Assembly (NCBI RefSeq): GCF_026162365.1
Contig: NZ_JAOANW010000012.1
Coordinates: 124,001-188,000 of the forward strand
Source: Nitratireductor luteus
Lineage (GTDB): Bacteria; Pseudomonadota; Alphaproteobacteria; Rhizobiales; Rhizobiaceae
Length of the DNA stretch: 64,000 bases
Direction of reading: 5' to 3'
Part shown: in pieces, positions 34,582 through 43,667 of the stretch
How the letters are laid out: each line of letters starts with the position of its first letter
Numbering within the stretch: the stretch's first letter is position 1
The notes under the pieces: generated by a model
Database searches by the model: none
The model's input: only the letters and a program-made list of their open reading frames with translations
Told to the model about the DNA's origin: nothing
Made by a program: the position numbers and the translations under genes

Positions 34582-35376
34582 ATGCTTGTCGACAGCCACT
34601 GCCATCTCGACTTCCCGGATTTTGCTGATGAACGTGATGCAGTCATCGAGCGTGCGGGTGAGGCCGGGGTCGGGCTCATGGTCACGATTTCCACGCGCGT
34701 GCGCCGCTTCCCGGAAATCCTGGCAATAGCAGAATCTTACAAGAACGTGTTCTGCACGGTGGGCACGCACCCGCACAATGCCGGCGAGGAAGCGGATGTG
34801 TCCACGCAGGAGCTGATCCGGCTGGCCGGGCATCCGAAGGTGGTGGGCATCGGCGAGGCAGGGCTCGACTATCACTACGACAAGGCGCCGCGCGACCTCC
34901 AGGCGAGCGGGTTCCGCACGCACATAGCGGCCGCGCGTGAGACCGGCCTGCCGCTCGTCATCCACGCACGGAATGCCGATGCGGACATCGCGGCCATCCT
35001 GGAGGAGGAAACGGGGAAGGGGACCTTCCCCTTCATCCTGCACTGTTTCTCGTCCAGTCCCGAACTGGCGCGCAAGGGCGTGGAGCTTGGCGGCTACATT
35101 TCCTTTTCGGGCATCCTGACCTTCAAGAAATCCGAGGAGATCCGCGAGATCGCACGCAGGGTACCGCGTGACCGGCTGCTCGTGGAAACGGATGCGCCCT
35201 ATCTTGCCCCCGTTCCGCATCGCGGAAAGCGCAACGAGCCATCCTTCGTGGCCCATACCTCGGCCGTGCTTGCCGACACGATCGGGCTCAGCGCCGAAGA
35301 GACGGCCGATCTTACCACAGCCAATTTCCTGCGCGTCTTCAATAAGGTGCTGCCGGAAGCCGGGCAGGGCATCTGA
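34582..35376 (+). CDS. tatD: TatD-family metal-dependent deoxyribonuclease
   Basis: A 264-aa TIM-barrel hydrolase. Metal ligands are visible in the N-terminal MLVDSHCHLDFPD, the middle GEAGLDYHYDKAPRDLQASG, VIHARNADAD, LHCFSSSPELA and the C-terminal ETDAPYLAPVPHRGKRNEPS. Family members are 3'-5' DNases/RNases active in DNA repair and nucleic-acid turnover. It starts one base after metG and is followed by an MBL gene after two bases, so it is in the metG operon. Confidence 0.93.
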   Translation: MLVDSHCHLDFPDFADERDAVIERAGEAGVGLMVTISTRVRRFPEILAIAESYKNVFCTVGTHPHNAGEEADVSTQELIRLAGHPKVVGIGEAGLDYHYDKAPRDLQASGFRTHIAAARETGLPLVIHARNADADIAAILEEETGKGTFPFILHCFSSSPELARKGVELGGYISFSGILTFKKSEEIREIARRVPRDRLLVETDAPYLAPVPHRGKRNEPSFVAHTSAVLADTIGLSAEETADLTTANFLRVFNKVLPEAGQGI

Positions 35377-35378
35377 GA

Positions 35379-36197
35379 ATGGGAGACCGGCTGCGGCTGA
35401 CCATATTGGGTTGCGGCTCCTCGCCCGGCGTTCCGCGCATCATCGGCGACTGGGGCGCCTGCGATCCCGCCAATCCACGCAACCGCCGCACAAGGGCGGC
35501 GGCCATGGTAGAGCGGGTGGCGGGGAATGGAATGACGACGCGCGTCGCCATCGATACCGGTCCGGATTTTCGCGCGCAGATGATCGATGCCGACGTCAGG
35601 ACACTCGACGCGGTCGTCTACACCCACCCTCATGCCGACCATATCCATGGCATAGACGATCTGCGCGGCTATGTGCTTGCACAAAAAAAGCTGATGGATA
35701 TCTACGCCGACCGCCCGACCATGGAACGGCTCAGGGAGGCCTTCGGCTATTGTTTCGAAACGCCTGCCGGCAGCAACTACCCGCCTATTGTTGCGCCTTA
35801 TATCATCGGCCATGACGATGCATTTGCAATCGAAGGAGCCGGTGGGCCGCTCACTTTCACGCCGATACCGCAAATCCATGGCGATATGCTTTCACTCGGT
35901 TTCCGCGTGGGGAACATGGCCTATTGCTCGGATGTCAGCGCATTTCCGCCCCAGGCGATGGAACGTCTGCAAAATCTCGACCTGCTGGTGATCGATGCGC
36001 TGCAGTATCGGTCGCATCCCAGCCATTTTTCGCTTGATGAGGCGCTCGAATGGATAGAGCGGTTGGCGCCGCGCCGAGCCGTTTTGACCCACATGCATAC
36101 ACCTCTGGACTATGCCGTGGTGGAACGGCAGACGCCGGATCATGTCGCTCCCGCATATGATGGCATGGCAATTGAGATCCCAGCTTCAAGGGACTGA
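35379..36197 (+). CDS. MBL-fold phosphodiesterase (PhnP-like)
   Basis: A 272-aa metallo-beta-lactamase-fold hydrolase. The metal motif is YTHPHADHIHGIDDLRGY, with further ligands in PQIHGDMLSLGFRVG, CSDVSAFP and LTHMHTPLDY. The N-terminus LRLTILGCGSSPGVPRI is the PhnP/phosphoribosyl cyclic phosphodiesterase type. In many alphaproteobacteria this gene follows metG-tatD and no phosphonate genes are nearby, so a general cyclic-phosphodiesterase or nucleic-acid role is more likely than phosphonate breakdown. Confidence 0.9.
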   Translation: MGDRLRLTILGCGSSPGVPRIIGDWGACDPANPRNRRTRAAAMVERVAGNGMTTRVAIDTGPDFRAQMIDADVRTLDAVVYTHPHADHIHGIDDLRGYVLAQKKLMDIYADRPTMERLREAFGYCFETPAGSNYPPIVAPYIIGHDDAFAIEGAGGPLTFTPIPQIHGDMLSLGFRVGNMAYCSDVSAFPPQAMERLQNLDLLVIDALQYRSHPSHFSLDEALEWIERLAPRRAVLTHMHTPLDYAVVERQTPDHVAPAYDGMAIEIPASRD

Positions 36198-36211
36198 CAT
36201 TCAAGGACAAT

Positions 36212-36682
36212 ATGATGTCAAAAAGCATCGACCGCGTTCGACGTTCCGCTGAGGAACATGGGTTGAAGATCGAGATCAGGCGTATGGGTGAATCCACGCG
36301 CACGACGGAGGAAGCTGCGCAGCAATGCGATTGTGCCGTGGCGCAGATCGTGAAATCTCTGATCTTTGAAGGTGGCGAAACCGGGCGACTGTATCTCTTC
36401 CTGGTCTCCGGTTCGAGGCAACTCAATCTGGCCAAGGCATCGGCACTGGTCGGCGAGCCGCTGAAACGTGCCGACCCCAGGCGCATCCGAGAAGAAACCG
36501 GCTTCGCGATCGGCGGCGTTTCTCCACTTGCCCAACCAGACACCGTGCGCCGCTACGCCGACAGGAGCCTGTTGGCGTTCGACACCGTCTGGGCCGCTGC
36601 CGGCGCGCATGATGCCGTATTCTCTGCAGAACCGGCGGCCTTGCTGGCGGCGGCCAAGGCCGAAAGCGCCGACATCGTATAG
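36212..36682 (+). CDS. YbaK/EbsC-type aminoacyl-tRNA deacylase
   Basis: A 156-aa editing-domain protein. Typical segments are QCDCAVAQIVKSLIFEG, KADP-like KRADPRRIREETGFAIGGVS and LLAFDTVWAAAGAHDAVFSA. It probably hydrolyses mischarged aminoacyl-tRNA such as Cys-tRNA-Pro in trans. AAGGA precedes ATG 36212. It is at the end of the metG operon and converges with a methyltransferase gene. Confidence 0.88.
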   Translation: MMSKSIDRVRRSAEEHGLKIEIRRMGESTRTTEEAAQQCDCAVAQIVKSLIFEGGETGRLYLFLVSGSRQLNLAKASALVGEPLKRADPRRIREETGFAIGGVSPLAQPDTVRRYADRSLLAFDTVWAAAGAHDAVFSAEPAALLAAAKAESADIV

Positions 36683-36752
36683 GCCGGGTAGAGGGCTGGG
36701 ATATCGCTCGTCTGTTCTGGAGCAGCATGGCCGCCAAATCCGTCGCTGATCT

Positions 36753-37547
36753 CTAGGACTTCCGCGCTTTTATGACGAGCGACGGCATATCGAATTCGAT
36801 CGTGCCGCCGTCGATCACGAAGGGCCTGAGCACCGTCTCCGACTCCTTGAGAAGCCGTTCGAACTGTTCGTCTGTCAGCACGCCGCCGAGCGTCCACACA
36901 CAGGCGCGTTCGGTCGACACAAGCGCATCGATTGACTTGAAGCGGACTTTTCCATTGCGCTGCACAACCTCCGCGTCCTCAATGCCTGCTTCATTGCAGA
37001 TTTCATACAGCCGTCCGGCATCGCCAAGACTGAACGGCGTGCGGAATGCATTCCCCACCTCCTTTCCGAACAGGTGGTCGAGCGACAGCGCGAAGGCGCA
37101 GTATCCTGGCGAGTTCTCGACTGCATCGCACACGGCGACCGCCAACCGTCCGCCCGGCTTCAGGACCCGCATCATCTCGGCGAGCGCCTTCGGCTTGTCC
37201 TCAAAAAACATGAACCCGAACTGACTCACAACGGCATCGAAGCGATGGTCCGGCAAAGGAATCGCCTCGGCCGTTCCTTCCAGCCATTCGATCTGCGCGG
37301 GCTTGCTGCGCGCAACCGCCAGCATTTCCGGATTGGCGTCAAGCCCTACAACCGAGCCCGAAGGGCCGGCGATCTCGGCTGCGGCAAGCGCCAGAGCGCC
37401 GGTGCCGCAGGCTACATCGAGTACACGGTCGCCCTTCTGCACCCCCGCCTCCACAGCGATGATCGGGCCCCATTGGGCAAACAACGCGGGCACGAAGTGG
37501 ATGTCGTAAATTTCAGCGGGGCTGCGCAATTGGTCAAGCGTGGTCAT
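36753..37547 (-). CDS. Class I SAM-dependent methyltransferase
   Basis: A 264-aa soluble methyltransferase of the UbiE/Coq5-like Methyltransf_11/25 type. Motif I is VLDVACGTGALALAAAE, motif II carries GLDANPEMLAVARSK, and the post-I region has EWLEGTAEAIPLPDHRFDAV and MMRVLKPGGRLAVAV. The acceptor is unknown. It diverges from the AraC-type regulator gene, which probably shares its promoter region. Confidence 0.85.
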   Translation of the reverse strand: MTTLDQLRSPAEIYDIHFVPALFAQWGPIIAVEAGVQKGDRVLDVACGTGALALAAAEIAGPSGSVVGLDANPEMLAVARSKPAQIEWLEGTAEAIPLPDHRFDAVVSQFGFMFFEDKPKALAEMMRVLKPGGRLAVAVCDAVENSPGYCAFALSLDHLFGKEVGNAFRTPFSLGDAGRLYEICNEAGIEDAEVVQRNGKVRFKSIDALVSTERACVWTLGGVLTDEQFERLLKESETVLRPFVIDGGTIEFDMPSLVIKARKS

Positions 37548-37737
37548 GGTCTCTCCTCCACCCTATCGTTGTCAAACCGGCCACCTGGTGGATATGCCGG
37601 CACATACAGAGTATGCTTCGTGGATGGTCCAGGCCCATGACCAGATGTCTTCATTGCTTGCCACATCGTCCACGGCACTCGGTGCGGTGCGGTCGGACGG
37701 CGCATCAGTAGCGGTCGGGTCGTCTGCCCAATACAGG

Positions 37738-38742
37738 ATGCACGGCACCGATCCGCTTTCGGACGTCCTACGTACGGTCAAACTGTCGGGCGCGTTGTTT
37801 TTCCTGGTCGATGCGTCCTTCCCCTGGGGCGTGGAGGTGCCGCACGCAGGTGCGTTTTCCTCCATCGTCCTGCCAGGCGCCCAGCATGTCGTCTCCTACC
37901 ACATCATGCTGAAGGGTAGGGGCTGGGTGAACATACCCGGCGTTACCTCGACCTGGTTCGAGGCTGGCGAGGTCCTGGTGTTCCCGCATGGCGACCCATA
38001 CTCGATGCTGTGCGAGCCCAACCAGCCGCCGGAATTCGATGCCGAAGCGACCATCGATTGGTTCCGGGACATGGCAGCCGGCAAACTGCCATTCGTCAGC
38101 AAGGAAGGCGGCGGCGGCGAGCCGCGCAGCGAATTCGTCTGCGGCTTTCTCGGTTGCGATATGCAGCCGTTCAATCCCGTGCTCTCCACCCTGCCGCGTC
38201 TTTTGCGGATCAAGCGGTCCCGCGATGGGCGCGAAGACCTCTTGAGCCATCTCATCGACCTCACTCTTGCCGAGGCGCGCCAGCAGAGGGTTGGCGGCGA
38301 GTCCATTCGGCTGAGACTGAGCGAACTGGTTTTTGTCGAGGTGATGCGCCAATATCTGGAGACCCTGCCGGCCCGTGAGACGGGCTGGCTTTCAGGCCTG
38401 CGCGACCCTGCAATCGGCAAGGTATTGGTCATGCTCCATGAGCAGCCCGCACATCCGTGGACGCTGAACGAGCTGGCGAGCCGGGCCAGCATGTCGCGTA
38501 CCGCGCTTGCCGCACGCTTCTCCCACGTCGTGGGTCACGCTCCGATGCAGTATCTGACGCTCTGGCGCATGCAGATTGCCGCGCGCCTCCTTGCGGACAG
38601 TTCCATGAAAGTAGCCGCGGTAGGTCATGAGATCGGCTATGAATCCGAGGCGGCCTTCAGCCGGGCGTTCAAGAAGACCGTGGGCGTCTCGCCCGCTGCA
38701 TGGCGTGACGGCGCCGTTCAAAGGTTCTGTAGTGCAGGGTGA
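37738..38742 (+). CDS. AraC-family regulator with cupin sensor domain
   Basis: The N-terminal Cupin_6 domain (about 1-190: DVLRTVKLSGALFFLVDASF, FEAGEVLVFPHGDPY) is followed by two C-terminal AraC helix-turn-helix motifs (LNELASRASMSRTALAARFS, IGYESEAAFSRAFKKTVGVS). ATG 37738 gives 334 aa, the usual size; the frame stays open back to 37540, but that part reads as non-protein-like, so the start is uncertain. It is divergent from one methyltransferase gene and overlaps the next, so it may control both. Confidence 0.85.
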   Translation: MHGTDPLSDVLRTVKLSGALFFLVDASFPWGVEVPHAGAFSSIVLPGAQHVVSYHIMLKGRGWVNIPGVTSTWFEAGEVLVFPHGDPYSMLCEPNQPPEFDAEATIDWFRDMAAGKLPFVSKEGGGGEPRSEFVCGFLGCDMQPFNPVLSTLPRLLRIKRSRDGREDLLSHLIDLTLAEARQQRVGGESIRLRLSELVFVEVMRQYLETLPARETGWLSGLRDPAIGKVLVMLHEQPAHPWTLNELASRASMSRTALAARFSHVVGHAPMQYLTLWRMQIAARLLADSSMKVAAVGHEIGYESEAAFSRAFKKTVGVSPAAWRDGAVQRFCSAG

Positions 38743-39578
38743 TACGCTTTTGTGCACATCATTCGCGCAGCGTTCCGTTGCCGGCCAGAAGTCGGAAAGG
38801 ATGGCGAAGGGCAGGGCGATCCTTGCGGTCATTGCCAAAAGCCAAGAACAACGGCAAAGAGGCGACTCATCAATTCGGAGAAGCGGCCATCGACGCGTCA
38901 GTTTCCGCTTGGGTTGAACGGTTCATCCAGGAAAACTTGCCGATCAGTCCGGTTCCATCGGTGCCTGAAATTCTTTTGCACCGTGCAGGTCCATGGAGTG
39001 GATTGTCGCGACTTGCCGAAAGGGTTGAGGATTTCGGCGCACCTTACTGGGCATACGATTGGGGTGGCGGTCTCGCACTTGCTCGCCATATTTTGGACAA
39101 TCCGGAAATTGTCGTCGGCCGACGAGTACTCGATCTGGGCGCCGGTTCCGGGATCGTCGGCATTGCTGCGATGAAGGCGGGCGCAAGGGAAGTAGTCGCC
39201 GCCGACACCGACCCCTGTGCCATGGCGGCGATAGACCTAAATGCCGCAGTCAACGGCATTCCAATTGTACCTATTCGGGGAGACCTGACGGTCGTGCCGC
39301 CACCGACGGTTGACCTTGTGTTGGTTGGTGACCTTTTCTACGATCACGATCTTGCCGAACGCGTCACCAGCTTTCTCAATCAGTGCCTTGAAGCAAACAT
39401 CAGTATCCTGATCGGCGATCCATGGCGCGCCTTTCTGCCTCGCACGCGGCTGCAACTGCTCGCCGAATACCCGGGTCCTGATTTCGGAGACATCAGTCGG
39501 GTTGGGCAGCGGAAGAATGCGGTCTTTTCATTCGAACCTGCGTGCCGACAGGTGCACCCATGTCGTGCTTCGGAATAA
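38739..39578 (+). CDS. Methyltransferase of ETFB-lysine/Nnt1 type
   Basis: The protein has a class I methyltransferase fold in the lysine-methyltransferase-16-like family: FGAPYWAYDWGGGLALARHI, motif I VLDLGAGSGIVGIAAMKAGA and the DLVLVGDLFYDHDLAERV catalytic loop. Bacterial members methylate the electron-transfer flavoprotein beta subunit or nicotinamide-like substrates. The GTG at 38739 overlaps the stop of the AraC gene by four bases, but the first 31 residues are Arg/Ser-rich and unlike the family; a TTG at 38832 is an alternative start. Confidence 0.8.
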   Translation: MIRFCAHHSRSVPLPARSRKGWRRAGRSLRSLPKAKNNGKEATHQFGEAAIDASVSAWVERFIQENLPISPVPSVPEILLHRAGPWSGLSRLAERVEDFGAPYWAYDWGGGLALARHILDNPEIVVGRRVLDLGAGSGIVGIAAMKAGAREVVAADTDPCAMAAIDLNAAVNGIPIVPIRGDLTVVPPPTVDLVLVGDLFYDHDLAERVTSFLNQCLEANISILIGDPWRAFLPRTRLQLLAEYPGPDFGDISRVGQRKNAVFSFEPACRQVHPCRASE

Positions 39579-39974
39579 AACCCATCCCGCCATCTGTCAA
39601 AGCTAATAGAACTGCGTCGCGTTCAGCAAAATAGAAATGCGACACAGATCTCTCGGCCCGCTTCGACGCGAGCCCCCGATCGGGCGGCGCTGGTCGGGGG
39701 CGATCCAGCCTGGCTCCCCCGGCTTTAGCTTTGACAGCCTGATCGCGACACGGTGGGAAAGGGCAGGGACCGAGGCTTTGCTGCCCTTTGATGCTTCTGC
39801 TGGAAAGCCGTGATTGAGCCCGAACCGGTCCTTCCCCGTACCTTCATCAGCGGCAAAGGTGGGTGGGGAGCCGACGCTCCATGCGAACCCTTGGGGCGAC
39901 CGCTTGCGCGACATAACTGCCATTCAGTTGAATAGCCTTTGACAAGATACTGGACAACGTGCTGGTCAGGAGCG
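39579..39974. other. Intergenic stretch with 13-bp inverted repeat
   Basis: No gene is supported. CTGTCAAAGCTAA (39594-39606) and its exact reverse complement (39725-39737) enclose 118 bases that include TAGAAATGCGACACA, also seen in variant form near 41600 beside the ISNCY-like remnant. It may be a decayed IS end or a miniature element. Confidence 0.45.
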
Positions 39975-40790
39975 TCAAACGGAGGGACGTTGTGCCGCGA
40001 CGACCAAGCTTGGCATCGGAATTCTGTACAGACCATCCGCGAGAAATCCGCCAGCGCGCTCATCGATCTCGTCACGGATCCGTTTCCGGGTCTCGGGAGC
40101 CTGTTTTTCAACAATTAGCGGCACGCGGACACCAAAGGTCATGAAGAAGTCGAAGAAGCTTGGGCCGGGCGTATGCAGCACGTTGGGAACTTCCTCGAAC
40201 GATATGCCGGCGAAGCCAGCGCTCTCCATTTTTTCGGACACGAGGTTCCGGTCGGAGAGCACATAGGCATCAGGAGCCGGGTCGGCGAGCGTCATGTCCG
40301 CGTGGTTCCGCAAAACATCGAACAGCATCCGGTAGCACTCCGATTCTGCTGGGCCAAGCCACTGGCTGAACACAAATTTCCCGCCCGGAGACAGGACTCG
40401 GAAGGCTTCTCGCATTACCCGGTCTGGATCAGTCACATGGAACAGGCCAATATTGCTGAGAACGGCATCCATGCTCTGATCGCCAAGCGGCATCTGCTCC
40501 ATGTCTCCGACCTCAAACTTGGTGCCGGGAAAGCGCCTGCGCGCTTCGGTGATCATGTTGTTTGAGAAATCTATACCAGTGGAAGACGCACCCAGTATGT
40601 CCGCACAGGCCGCGACGTATCCTGGGCCACACCCCGCGTCGAGCACCTTGGCCCCCGGGAACAGGTTTGCACGAGCCAGTAGCGCGGGGATCGATTGCAG
40701 CGTGGCCCGGGCGGTAGCGTCAGAGTAGCTGCCGGCCCGTGCGTCCCAGCCGGAGCGCTCGCTCTCCCGAAACTCGTCGTAAGCCACCAT
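39975..40790 (-). CDS. Class I SAM-dependent methyltransferase
   Basis: A 271-aa Methyltransf_11-type enzyme. Motif I is VLDAGCGPGYVAACADILGA, followed by GIDFSNNMITEARRRFPGTK, EVGDMEQMPLGDQSMDAVL and FRVLSPGGKFVFSQWLGP. The target is unknown. ATG 40790 is preceded by GGGGGAGA. It is related in layout to the gene at 36753 but clearly a different paralog. It lies between IS-like repeats and a truncated transposase, so it may have been moved by them. Confidence 0.85.
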   Translation of the reverse strand: MVAYDEFRESERSGWDARAGSYSDATARATLQSIPALLARANLFPGAKVLDAGCGPGYVAACADILGASSTGIDFSNNMITEARRRFPGTKFEVGDMEQMPLGDQSMDAVLSNIGLFHVTDPDRVMREAFRVLSPGGKFVFSQWLGPAESECYRMLFDVLRNHADMTLADPAPDAYVLSDRNLVSEKMESAGFAGISFEEVPNVLHTPGPSFFDFFMTFGVRVPLIVEKQAPETRKRIRDEIDERAGGFLADGLYRIPMPSLVVAAQRPSV

Positions 40791-41044
40791 TCTCCCCCTT
40801 AGCACCGTCGGCCTGTGTATTTGGCTCCGTTACGAGCGAGAAAGTCAAGGAAGGGGTCAATCCCGTCGTTCATCACACCCGTTGTCAGCGACGGCAACGG
40901 GTCGAACACGTCCGTACCGATTGTCAATCCGAACGTCGTGAAAGTCCGCGACTGAGCCATTCAGCTGTGCCGAATGGCACTCTTCGCCCAGCACGGACAT
41001 TGCCGTGAGCGAGATGGTAGCCAGTTCGCGGCGCGGCGCAACAA

Positions 41045-41491
41045 TCACTCGGTAGCCCTCAGTCTTGCAAGGGCTTCCTCGCGCCGCGCGTTGACGGCCG
41101 GATCGTTCACGAAATCCGTCCGGCGCCCAGGCTTGCGGCCACGCTTCTGAGAGCCATTGCTCACGCTGCCGTCTGGAATGCCGAGCAAGTGGTTTGTCAG
41201 CTTCTCGCGGGCAAGCGTCGGACCGAAATCGGCATAATGCGCGCGCACCAGGTCGAGCACATGATTGCGGAACGCATCGGTGTGCCGGCGGTTGCTCGGC
41301 CAGCCGCGCTTCTTCGATACGAGGCCGGCGGCGCCGTCGCGGTCATAGGCCTGCAGCAGCCTATGAACCTGGCTTCGGCTGAGATGCAGCAGCTCGGCCG
41401 CCTGGACGACGCTCAGCCGGCAGTCGCGGATCTTCTGGATGGCTTCGAGACGATGCAATTCTCTTTGCGACAAAGTGACAAGACAAGGCAT
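41045..41491 (-). pseudogene. ISNCY-like transposase, internally deleted
   Basis: The first 95 or so residues match ISNCY (IS1202-group) transposases: VTLSQRELHRLEAIQKIRDC, LSVVQAAELLHLSRSQVHRL, RDGAAGLVSKKRGWPSNRR, ARAHYADFGPTLAREKLT, with two helix-turn-helix motifs. The catalytic DDE core is then missing, and the frame jumps to a basic tail RGRKPGRRTDFVNDPAVNAR. The 148-aa product cannot transpose. A full enzyme is over 400 aa. Confidence 0.78.
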
Positions 41492-41725
41492 GGCGACTCC
41501 GCAATGGCCCGGTCTGGCGACCGTGATTGTGAAAACGCCAACCTTCCTTTCCTCGTAGGTTCGACCAGAGGGCCGAGCGCGGCGTGTGTCGCATCTCTAA
41601 CTTGCCCAAGTATCGCATTACCAAATAGCCGTTACACCATCAAATCGCATAAGATAGATTATGGAACATATGCGCATGCGGACGATCACGGCTTTGGATC
41701 AAGAAACCCATGTCAGGGCCATTGG

Positions 41726-42712
41726 TTACAAAGGTTTCTTCGTCCACTTTGCAATGACACCGACAATGCCTTCGCGGAAAAGGAGCACGGCGATGACGAA
41801 GATGGCCCCTTGGATGATCGTCACCCAATCGCCAAACGACGCGAGATAGTTCTGCATGGTCACGATCACTGCGGCACCGACCAGCGGACCGAAGACCGTT
41901 CCCATGCCGCCCAGCAGCGTCATCAGCACAACCTCGCCCGACATCGCCCAATAGACGTCGGTAAGAGAAGCCAGCTGGAACACGATGGCCTTGGTCGCGC
42001 CGGCTAGGCCCGACAAGGCCGCTGACAGCACGAAGACGGCCAGCTTGTAGCGATTGACTTGGTAGCCGAGCGAGATCGCGCGCGCTTCGTTCTGGCGGAT
42101 AGCCTTCAACACCTGTCCGAATGGCGAATGGATGATCCGATAGATAAGAAGGATACCGCCGAAGAAAATCGCCAGAACGAAGAAGTACAGAGGTTCGGGC
42201 CGGCTGAGATCGAAGAGCCCGAAGAGATGGCCGCGCGGTACCGCCTGTATGCCGTCCTCACCGCCGGTGAACGGCGCCTGCAGCGAAAAGAAATAGACCA
42301 TCTGGGCGAATGCCAGGGTGACCATGGCGAAATAGATCCCCTGGCGGCGGATCGCCAACGCGCCGAAAACCAGGCCCAGCACGGCCGCTATCAGCGTACC
42401 GGACAGAATTGCGAGTTCCGGCGTCAGGCCCCAGACCTTGGCCGCGTGCGCGCTGACATAGCTCGCCATGCCGAAATATGCCGCGTGGCCGAAGGAAAGC
42501 AGGCCGCCATAGCCCAACAGGAGATTGAAGGCAGAGGCGAAAAGCGCAAAGCAAAGGACCTTCATCAGGAAGATCGGATACAGCATGAATGGCGCGACCA
42601 GCAGGCCCGCCAGAAGCAGTGCGAACAGCACCAGGTGGTGGCGCGGCATCCAGGCAGGCTCGCGCACAGTGGGCATCGCAGCAGCCGCCACCACGTCGCT
42701 TTCTCCCGCCAT
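41726..42712 (-). CDS. livM: Branched-chain amino acid ABC permease LivM-type
   Basis: A 328-aa permease. LLGYGGLLSFGHAAYFGMAS near residue 70 and RAISLGYQVNRYKLAVFVLS, then LLGGMGTVFGPLVGAAVIV are the LivM-family signatures; about ten helices are present. It forms the channel with the LivH-type gene just upstream, whose stop it abuts. It is the last gene of the five-gene unit. Branched-chain or related aliphatic amino acids, or amides/urea-like compounds, are possible substrates. Confidence 0.92.
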   Translation of the reverse strand: MAGESDVVAAAAMPTVREPAWMPRHHLVLFALLLAGLLVAPFMLYPIFLMKVLCFALFASAFNLLLGYGGLLSFGHAAYFGMASYVSAHAAKVWGLTPELAILSGTLIAAVLGLVFGALAIRRQGIYFAMVTLAFAQMVYFFSLQAPFTGGEDGIQAVPRGHLFGLFDLSRPEPLYFFVLAIFFGGILLIYRIIHSPFGQVLKAIRQNEARAISLGYQVNRYKLAVFVLSAALSGLAGATKAIVFQLASLTDVYWAMSGEVVLMTLLGGMGTVFGPLVGAAVIVTMQNYLASFGDWVTIIQGAIFVIAVLLFREGIVGVIAKWTKKPL

Positions 42713-43599
42713 CAGATTTCCCTCCCGAACAGTCCGGCCGGCTTCACAAGGAGCACGATGGCCATGATCACGAACACCACCACTGCGGAACCTTCCGGAT
42801 AGAAAACGCGCGTCAGTCCCTCGACCAGACCTAAACCGAAGCCGGTGATGATGGAGCCGAGGATCGACCCCATGCCGCCGATGACGACGACGGCGAAGAC
42901 GACGATGATGAGGTTTTCGCCCATGATCGGGTTCACGGAATAAATCGGCGCTGCCAAAACGCCGGCAAAGGCCGCCAGAGCCACACCGAAGCCGTAGGTG
43001 GCCGTGATCAGGAGCGGCACATTGATACCGAACGCGCCGACCAGCGTCGGGTTCTCCGTCGCCGCGCGCAAATAGGCGCCGAGCCTGGTCTTTTCGATGA
43101 CGAACCAGGTGCCGAAGCAGACGATTGCCGATGCGAGGATGACCCAGGCGCGCGAGACCGGCAGGTACATGAAGCCAAGATTATAACCGCCAGACAAAAG
43201 TGCCGGCGCGCTGTATGGCAGCCCGGAAACGCCGAATTGCTGCTTGAAGATGCCGGTGATGATGAGTGCGAGTCCGAAGGTCAGAAGCAGGCCGTAGAGA
43301 TGATCGAGATGGTAGAGTCGGCGGATGAACAACCTTTCCATGATCACGCCCAGGAGACCCACGATCACCGGGGCCAGAAGCAGCGCCCACCAGTAACCGA
43401 TCCCGAGATAGTTGAGCAGCATCCACGCGACGAAGGCCCCCAGCATGTATTGCGCGCCGTGCGTGAAGTTGATGATGTTGAGCAGTCCGAAGATGACCGC
43501 CAGGCCAAGGCTCAGTACGGCATAGAATGAACCGTTGATAAGGCCAAGGAGCAACTGGCCGAAGAGCGCCTGCGGTGGAATTCCGATGAGTTCGAACAT
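42712..43599 (-). CDS. livH: Branched-chain amino acid ABC permease LivH-type
   Basis: A 295-aa permease starting MFELIGIPPQALFGQLLLGL with the motif GLAVIFGLLNIINFTHGAQY and a long PVSRAWVILASAIVCF helix. VVIGGMGSILGSIITGFGLG near the end is the EAA-like loop that contacts the ATPases. It overlaps livM by one base and is preceded by the substrate-binding protein gene. Confidence 0.92.
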   Translation of the reverse strand: MFELIGIPPQALFGQLLLGLINGSFYAVLSLGLAVIFGLLNIINFTHGAQYMLGAFVAWMLLNYLGIGYWWALLLAPVIVGLLGVIMERLFIRRLYHLDHLYGLLLTFGLALIITGIFKQQFGVSGLPYSAPALLSGGYNLGFMYLPVSRAWVILASAIVCFGTWFVIEKTRLGAYLRAATENPTLVGAFGINVPLLITATYGFGVALAAFAGVLAAPIYSVNPIMGENLIIVVFAVVVIGGMGSILGSIITGFGLGLVEGLTRVFYPEGSAVVVFVIMAIVLLVKPAGLFGREI

Positions 43600-43667
43600 G
43601 CGTTTGGTCCCGTCCCCGTCAGACTATGCGGGCGCGGCGGAGCGCGCCCGCATGAAGGCCGCTACTA

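Noticed and set aside
33724-35256. 510-aa minus-strand frame
   Set aside because: It is antisense to metG and tatD, both of which have clear motifs; a long antisense frame is expected in high-GC DNA.
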